A stretch of 64,000 nt of DNA from Streptomyces sp. NBC_00523 (GTDB lineage Bacteria; Actinomycetota; Actinomycetes; Streptomycetales; Streptomycetaceae): assembly GCF_036346615.1 (NCBI RefSeq), contig NZ_CP107836.1:3844001-3908000 (forward strand), given 5' to 3'. The position numbers were made by a program, and so were the translations under genes. The notes beneath the pieces are model-generated. The model had not been told where the DNA came from. It searched no databases and saw nothing but the letters and a program-made list of their open reading frames with translations. Below are positions 60,259-64,000 of the stretch, piece after piece; the first letter of the stretch is position 1; every line of letters begins with the position of its first letter.

Positions 60259-62322
60259 TCAGCGGCAGCTGATGCGCGACTCGGCCCAGTCCGCGAGGGC
60301 GGCCCCGCCGAACGGCTGCTCCGGCTCGACCACCAGCCGGATCCGCTCCTGGCCCGCCACGTTCACCCCGACCGGCACGGCGGGGTCGTTGCCCCGGACC
60401 ACGGCGGACTGCCAGAGCCGCGTCCCGTCCCCGCCGAACACCGAGAACCGCACCGCGCCGAGCCCCATGGTGAGGTCGTCCACCCCGGCCATGGCCTCGT
60501 AACGGGTGCACTGGCGGTTCAGCTGGATGACCACGGAGGAGCGGCCGTTCACGGTCACCCCGTGCGCGTACTGCGTGCCGCCGACCGATACGCCGGAGCG
60601 CTGCCAGACCCAGCCGCTCTCTCCGAGCACCACCTCGGGTGCGGTGTGGTCGCCGAAGAGGGAGTAGTCCAGCTCGTTGACCTGGTAGACGTCCGGCGCC
60701 GGAGCGGGAGGCGGCGGTGTCGGGGCGGGCGGGCTGGGGGGCGGCTTCGGCGGTGGGGACGTCGGCGGCGGCGTGGGACTCGGCGGCGGCGTCGGCTTCG
60801 GTGTCGGCGTGGGCGTCGGTTTGGGCGTCGGGGTGGGCGTGGGCTCCGGCGGTGTGGGGGCCGGCGGCGCGGGCTTCGGGGGCGTGGGCTCCGGAGGAGC
60901 CGGCTTCGGCGGCGTCGGCGAGGGCACCGCGGGCGCCACGGCCGGGGGCTTGGGGACCGGCTTCGCCTCGGGCCGGGGGCTGTCGTCGCCCACCAGGGCC
61001 CAGACGAGCCCGGCCGCAGCCGCGACGGCCACCGCCGCGGCGATGCCGGCCTTGGCGGGCGCGCCGAGCCCCTCGGAGGCCGCCGCACCCCCCGCCGTGC
61101 CTGCGGACGAGCCGCTTCCGGTAGCCGCCGCGGCGGCACTCGCCCCGGCGGCGCCGACCGCGCCTCCCGCCACGATTCCGGCGGCCTTGACGGCGTACCC
61201 GGCGGCGAACCAGCCGATGACCGCGACCGGGAGCAGCGCGGGGATGCCGGCGTTGACGTGGGCCAGCTCGCCCGCCGCGACGCGGCACTTCGCGCACTCG
61301 TCCAGATGCCCCCGCAGCCCGCGCTCCGCCCGCATCCGCAGCCCGCCCCGGGCGTACGCGCCGAGCCGGTCCGCGTACCGCGCGCAGTCGCCGCCGGAGG
61401 TGAGCGCCTGGCTCACATGGGCCTGCAGATACGCCTGCTTGAGCCCTTCACGTGCCCGGCTGGCCAGCACCGACGTGGCGTTGGCGGTCAGCCCGAACAG
61501 GGGCGCGATGTCGCTGGGCGACTCCTCCTCGACGGTGGTGTGCCACAGCACCGCCTGCCAGCGCTCCGGGAGGCTGCGGAACGCCTGCATGGCCATCGAC
61601 TGCTCGGCCTCGTGCATCGCGAGCACGTCCGCCCCGAGGTCGAGGGTGTCGTCGTCGGACACCTCGGACGACCGGGCGGCCTGGGCGGCGAACGCGGCGA
61701 AGTCGTCCACCAGTTGTTCGCGCTTCGCGGTTTTCGTCCAGGCAGCGGCCACATGCCGGACCGCCGTCATCAGGTAGGCGCGCACCGCCTCCTCGGGCCC
61801 TTTGCCGCCCCGTACCGCCTGGAGCGTCCGGGCGAAGACCTCGGCGGTCAGGTCGTCGGCGGTGTGCGCGTCCCGGCAGCAGGTGCGGGCGTAGCGGCGC
61901 ACGGCCTGGGAGTGGCGCCGGAACAGCTCGTCGTAGGCGAGGTTGTCGCCCTCCCGCATGCGCTGGATCAACTGCGCGTCCGACGGCCCCGCCGCCGCGC
62001 CGTCCGCCCCGCCGGAGCCCCGCCCCGCCCGCTGCATGGGCACGGCGGGAACGGCCTCGGCCGGACCCGCGCCGGGGCTCTCGGAAGCGCTCTCCGCTCC
62101 GCCGCCGTCGGCCGGCGCGGGCGGCCAGGGGCCCGGCAGGACCGTTCCGCCTGGGTCGTCCGCCTCCGTGTCGACCTCGTGGTGGCCGGGGACGGCCTGG
62201 CTCGGCACCTGGTGCCCGGGTGAGCCGGCCGGCTCCGTACCGCCGCCGGCGGTGGACACACCGTCGTACGACTCTTCCCTCTGCCCGTCACCGCTCATCG
62301 CGGACGCCCCCGTATGCGCCAT
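60259..62322 (-). CDS. ECF-type sigma factor fused to zinc-finger, membrane anchor and NPCBM domain
   Basis: A 687-aa single-chain sigma factor. A Gly/Pro-rich N terminus is followed by sigma region 2 (LIQRMREGDNLAYDELFRRH, ADDLTAEVFARTL) at about 118-185, region 4 (LPERWQAVLWHTTVEEESPSD), an anti-sigma-like zinc finger (HLDECAKC), two hydrophobic stretches (LLPVAVIGWFAAGYAVKAA and GIAAAVAVAAAAGLVWALVG), a Pro/Thr/Lys linker, and a C-terminal NPCBM carbohydrate-binding domain (ESGWVWQRSGVSVGG, QCTRYEAMAGVDD). It may sense the cell wall outside and release or hold the sigma part inside. Start ATG 62322; 62298 is an alternative. Confidence 0.88.
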   Translation of the reverse strand: MAHTGASAMSGDGQREESYDGVSTAGGGTEPAGSPGHQVPSQAVPGHHEVDTEADDPGGTVLPGPWPPAPADGGGAESASESPGAGPAEAVPAVPMQRAGRGSGGADGAAAGPSDAQLIQRMREGDNLAYDELFRRHSQAVRRYARTCCRDAHTADDLTAEVFARTLQAVRGGKGPEEAVRAYLMTAVRHVAAAWTKTAKREQLVDDFAAFAAQAARSSEVSDDDTLDLGADVLAMHEAEQSMAMQAFRSLPERWQAVLWHTTVEEESPSDIAPLFGLTANATSVLASRAREGLKQAYLQAHVSQALTSGGDCARYADRLGAYARGGLRMRAERGLRGHLDECAKCRVAAGELAHVNAGIPALLPVAVIGWFAAGYAVKAAGIVAGGAVGAAGASAAAAATGSGSSAGTAGGAAASEGLGAPAKAGIAAAVAVAAAAGLVWALVGDDSPRPEAKPVPKPPAVAPAVPSPTPPKPAPPEPTPPKPAPPAPTPPEPTPTPTPKPTPTPTPKPTPPPSPTPPPTSPPPKPPPSPPAPTPPPPAPAPDVYQVNELDYSLFGDHTAPEVVLGESGWVWQRSGVSVGGTQYAHGVTVNGRSSVVIQLNRQCTRYEAMAGVDDLTMGLGAVRFSVFGGDGTRLWQSAVVRGNDPAVPVGVNVAGQERIRLVVEPEQPFGGAALADWAESRISCR

Positions 62323-62517
62323 CGGACCCGAATACCGGGCAAGCGTGCCACAGAGCGCCGATGCGGCGTGCCCTCAGTCCCACCAACCACTCATCCGGGG
62401 CGTCCTCGCTAAATGCGAGTGCTGGTCGGCACTCCTTCGGGGAAGGAGCGAGGGGTTGGGTTGACGCGGCAGCGGGCGGGAGGCAGGGCATCGCGGCCCC
62501 GCCCCGCGCGGCACCCG

Positions 62518-63393
62518 TCACTCGGGACGCGAGCGCAGCCCCTCCAGCAGGATGTCCAGCAGCCGGGAAGAGGCCGCCGCCTGCTGGGCCGCGTCCGGCA
62601 GCGAAGGCGCGGCCGTCGCGATGACCAGCAGGACGTCCGACACCGTCACATCGTGGCGCAGCTCGCCCGACGTCCGGGCCCGGTCGACCAGCCGCCCCAC
62701 GACCTCCAGCAGCTCGGCCGCACCGGCGCCCAGGTCCTCGTCGCCGGCCTCCGGACCGGTCCGCTGCCGGGCCACCGCCCGGGGCGCGGCCGTGCCCGCC
62801 TCCTGCCGCTGCTGCGGCACCCGGGGCTCGTCCCCGCCCTCGCCGGCCTCACCGACCACGGTCGAGTCCTCGGCCTCCACACCGACCCGCAGTATCTGCG
62901 GCGGCAGGAGCCTCCCCGCCCCCGAGGCCACGGAGGTCCGCAGGAAGCGCGAGAGCGCCGACCACGGCTCGTCCTCCTGCCCGAGCGCGGAACGCGCCTG
63001 GTCGGTCAGCCGGGCGGTCTCCTCCTCGGCTATCCGGCGCACCAGCACGTCCTTGCTGGGAAAGCGCCGGTAGACCGTACCGACGCCGACCCTGGCCCGA
63101 CGGGCCACGTCTTCCATCGGGGCCCCGTAACCGAGCTCCCCGAACACCTCGCGCGCAGCACGCAGTACGTGCTCGAGATTGCGCTGCGCGTCCACCCGCA
63201 GCGGGGCGGACCGTGCGTGCGCCGGCACACCGGCGGGCTGGGCACCGAGGCCGTTGCCCAGCGCGTTCACCGCCGCCGGAGGCGCGGTCGTCGTGGTGCC
63301 GCCCGTTCCGTTGAGGGTGCCAACTGCCCCGATGTGTCCGCTGCTTTCAGGCGCGACAGCAGTGGTCGGCCAATGCGATTCCTGAATGTCCAT
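62518..63393 (-). CDS. atrA: TetR-family regulator AtrA
   Basis: A 291-aa TetR regulator. A long Gly/Thr/Pro-rich N-terminal tail of about 60 residues precedes the HTH (AAREVFGELGYGAPMEDVARRARVGVGTVYRRF). The C-terminal half includes a Glu/Gly/Gln-rich low-complexity loop (EAGEGGDEPRVPQQRQ). AtrA activates the actinorhodin activator gene in S. coelicolor and streptomycin regulation in S. griseus. The name rests on the family and on neighbours: the NPCBM sigma factor on one side and type II NADH dehydrogenase on the other. ATG 63393 has GGGGGA 8 nt upstream. Confidence 0.75.
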   Translation of the reverse strand: MDIQESHWPTTAVAPESSGHIGAVGTLNGTGGTTTTAPPAAVNALGNGLGAQPAGVPAHARSAPLRVDAQRNLEHVLRAAREVFGELGYGAPMEDVARRARVGVGTVYRRFPSKDVLVRRIAEEETARLTDQARSALGQEDEPWSALSRFLRTSVASGAGRLLPPQILRVGVEAEDSTVVGEAGEGGDEPRVPQQRQEAGTAAPRAVARQRTGPEAGDEDLGAGAAELLEVVGRLVDRARTSGELRHDVTVSDVLLVIATAAPSLPDAAQQAAASSRLLDILLEGLRSRPE

Positions 63394-63733
63394 AACTGTT
63401 CCCCCGGTTATGACGCGTCTCCCCCCGGAGACTCCCGCCGTGTCCGTCGAGGGTGGACCGATCGTCACCGTCCGACACCCCGACGACATACGAACATAGT
63501 TGAGCCCGGGTCAATTCAGAAGGGGGCAGTTCCGCCCGGAGCGCCCCCGGATCGGCGCAAGGACCGGTTGGTCACCACTTGATCCCCGTCCCGGCCCCCT
63601 GCCGCAATGCCTGACCTGCGGGGCTTGCGTACCAAGGGTCCGTCCCGCACCACCGGCCCGTCCACGACCTCCGGTCACACAATTTGCCGGGCCTGTGGAC
63701 AAATTCCGGTGCACGTTGCGTCATGGGGTGGTG
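63394..63733. promoter_or_regulatory. Divergent atrA/ndh intergenic region
   Basis: 340 nt without a gene. It contains GTTGAGCCCGGGTCAATTC at about 63498-63516 and the TGTGGACAAATTCC motif at about 63694-63707. It must hold both divergent promoters, and AtrA autoregulation there is plausible. I cannot fix the sites. Confidence 0.5.
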
Positions 63734-64000
63734 ATGGCTTCAGCTTCCGGGGGCACACCCCCCGGCCCCCCGCCCGGCACGCGCATTCTCGTCGTCGGCG
63801 GAGGCTACGTCGGGATGTACACAGCGCTGCGTCTCCAGCGGAAGCTGAAGCAGAGACTGAGAAGCGGCGAGACCGAGATCGTGGTGGTCGCGCCCGAGCC
63901 CTATATGACGTACCAGCCGTTCCTCCCCGAGGCCGCCGCCGGCTCGATCTCGCCGCGCCATGTCGTCGTACCGCTGCGCCGCGTCCTGCCGCACTGCACC
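63734..64000 (+). CDS. ndh: NADH dehydrogenase type II (5' end only)
   Basis: The first 89 codons run off the window. The N terminus is Gly/Pro-rich, followed by the FAD-binding motif TRILVVGGGYVGMYTALRLQ, then EIVVVAPEPYMTYQPFLPEAAAG and SPRHVVVPLRRVLP, typical of single-subunit NADH:quinone oxidoreductases. GTG 63731 directly before the ATG is an alternative start. It feeds electrons from NADH into the quinone pool at the inner face of the membrane. Confidence 0.88.
   Translation, partial: MASASGGTPPGPPPGTRILVVGGGYVGMYTALRLQRKLKQRLRSGETEIVVVAPEPYMTYQPFLPEAAAGSISPRHVVVPLRRVLPHCT

Overview
The window is a stretch of core chromosome from a high-GC actinomycete, almost certainly a Streptomyces. 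Pointers to this are the very high G+C content with G/C at third codon positions, a BldC essentially as I remember it from S. coelicolor, an Lsr2 paralogue, perfect Streptomyces-type parS sites, GTG/TTG starts and apparent leaderless promoters. The gene order from dnaX to the NADH dehydrogenase fits my memory of the S. coelicolor SCO4067-SCO4119 interval, but I could not run an alignment. I see no prophage, transposon, CRISPR array or rRNA operon.

Layout. 1-8.3 kb: dnaX, then purD and purC separated by an unknown membrane protein and a DMFase-like protein. 8.3-12.5 kb: a four-gene ABC transporter/two-component operon bracketed by two identical tRNA-Gly(GCC) genes, with an unusual tRNA-Gly(UCC) beside the second copy. 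12.6-16.5 kb: lsrL divergent from the translationally coupled purS-purQ-purL. 16.6-18.9 kb: an MFS exporter and a divergent TetR regulator sharing a palindromic operator. 19-24.6 kb: purF, purM, a DUF3073 gene and valine dehydrogenase. 24.7-27.1 kb: bldC with a long leader. 27.2-31.8 kb: hrpA between two identical tRNA-Asp genes, then tRNA-Phe and tRNA-Glu, with a parS site in the tRNA cluster. 31.9-37 kb: metallophosphoesterase, small metallopeptidase, lipoprotein and a DEAD-box helicase. 37-42.3 kb: two paralogous secreted FG-GAP/VCBS proteins. 42.4-46.7 kb: tRNA-Lys, two small membrane proteins, initiator tRNA, a RsbU-like phosphatase, and an M23 endopeptidase behind a cyclic-di-AMP (ydaO-type) riboswitch. 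46.8-51.5 kb: aldo/keto reductase, PrsW protease, trmB and lhgO. 51.6-64 kb: a run of developmental or regulatory genes: an NsdA-like TPR regulator, an asparagine-synthetase-like protein, a frameshifted AfsR/SARP regulator carrying a second parS, a membrane-anchored sigma factor with an NPCBM domain, AtrA, and the start of a type II NADH dehydrogenase.

How the genes work together. Seven purine genes (purF, D, S, Q, L, M, C) give steps 1, 2, 4, 5 and 8 of IMP synthesis, though they are dispersed among unrelated genes. bldC, lsrL, the NsdA-like gene and atrA connect the window to development and antibiotic control. The M23 enzyme with its c-di-AMP switch and the NPCBM sigma factor point to the cell wall. 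The two parS sites tie the region to chromosome segregation.

The observation I would follow first is the tRNA-Gly(UCC) at 12.4 kb. Its D-loop and T-loop elbow bases are altered in a way that recalls the staphylococcal glycine tRNAs reserved for peptidoglycan synthesis.
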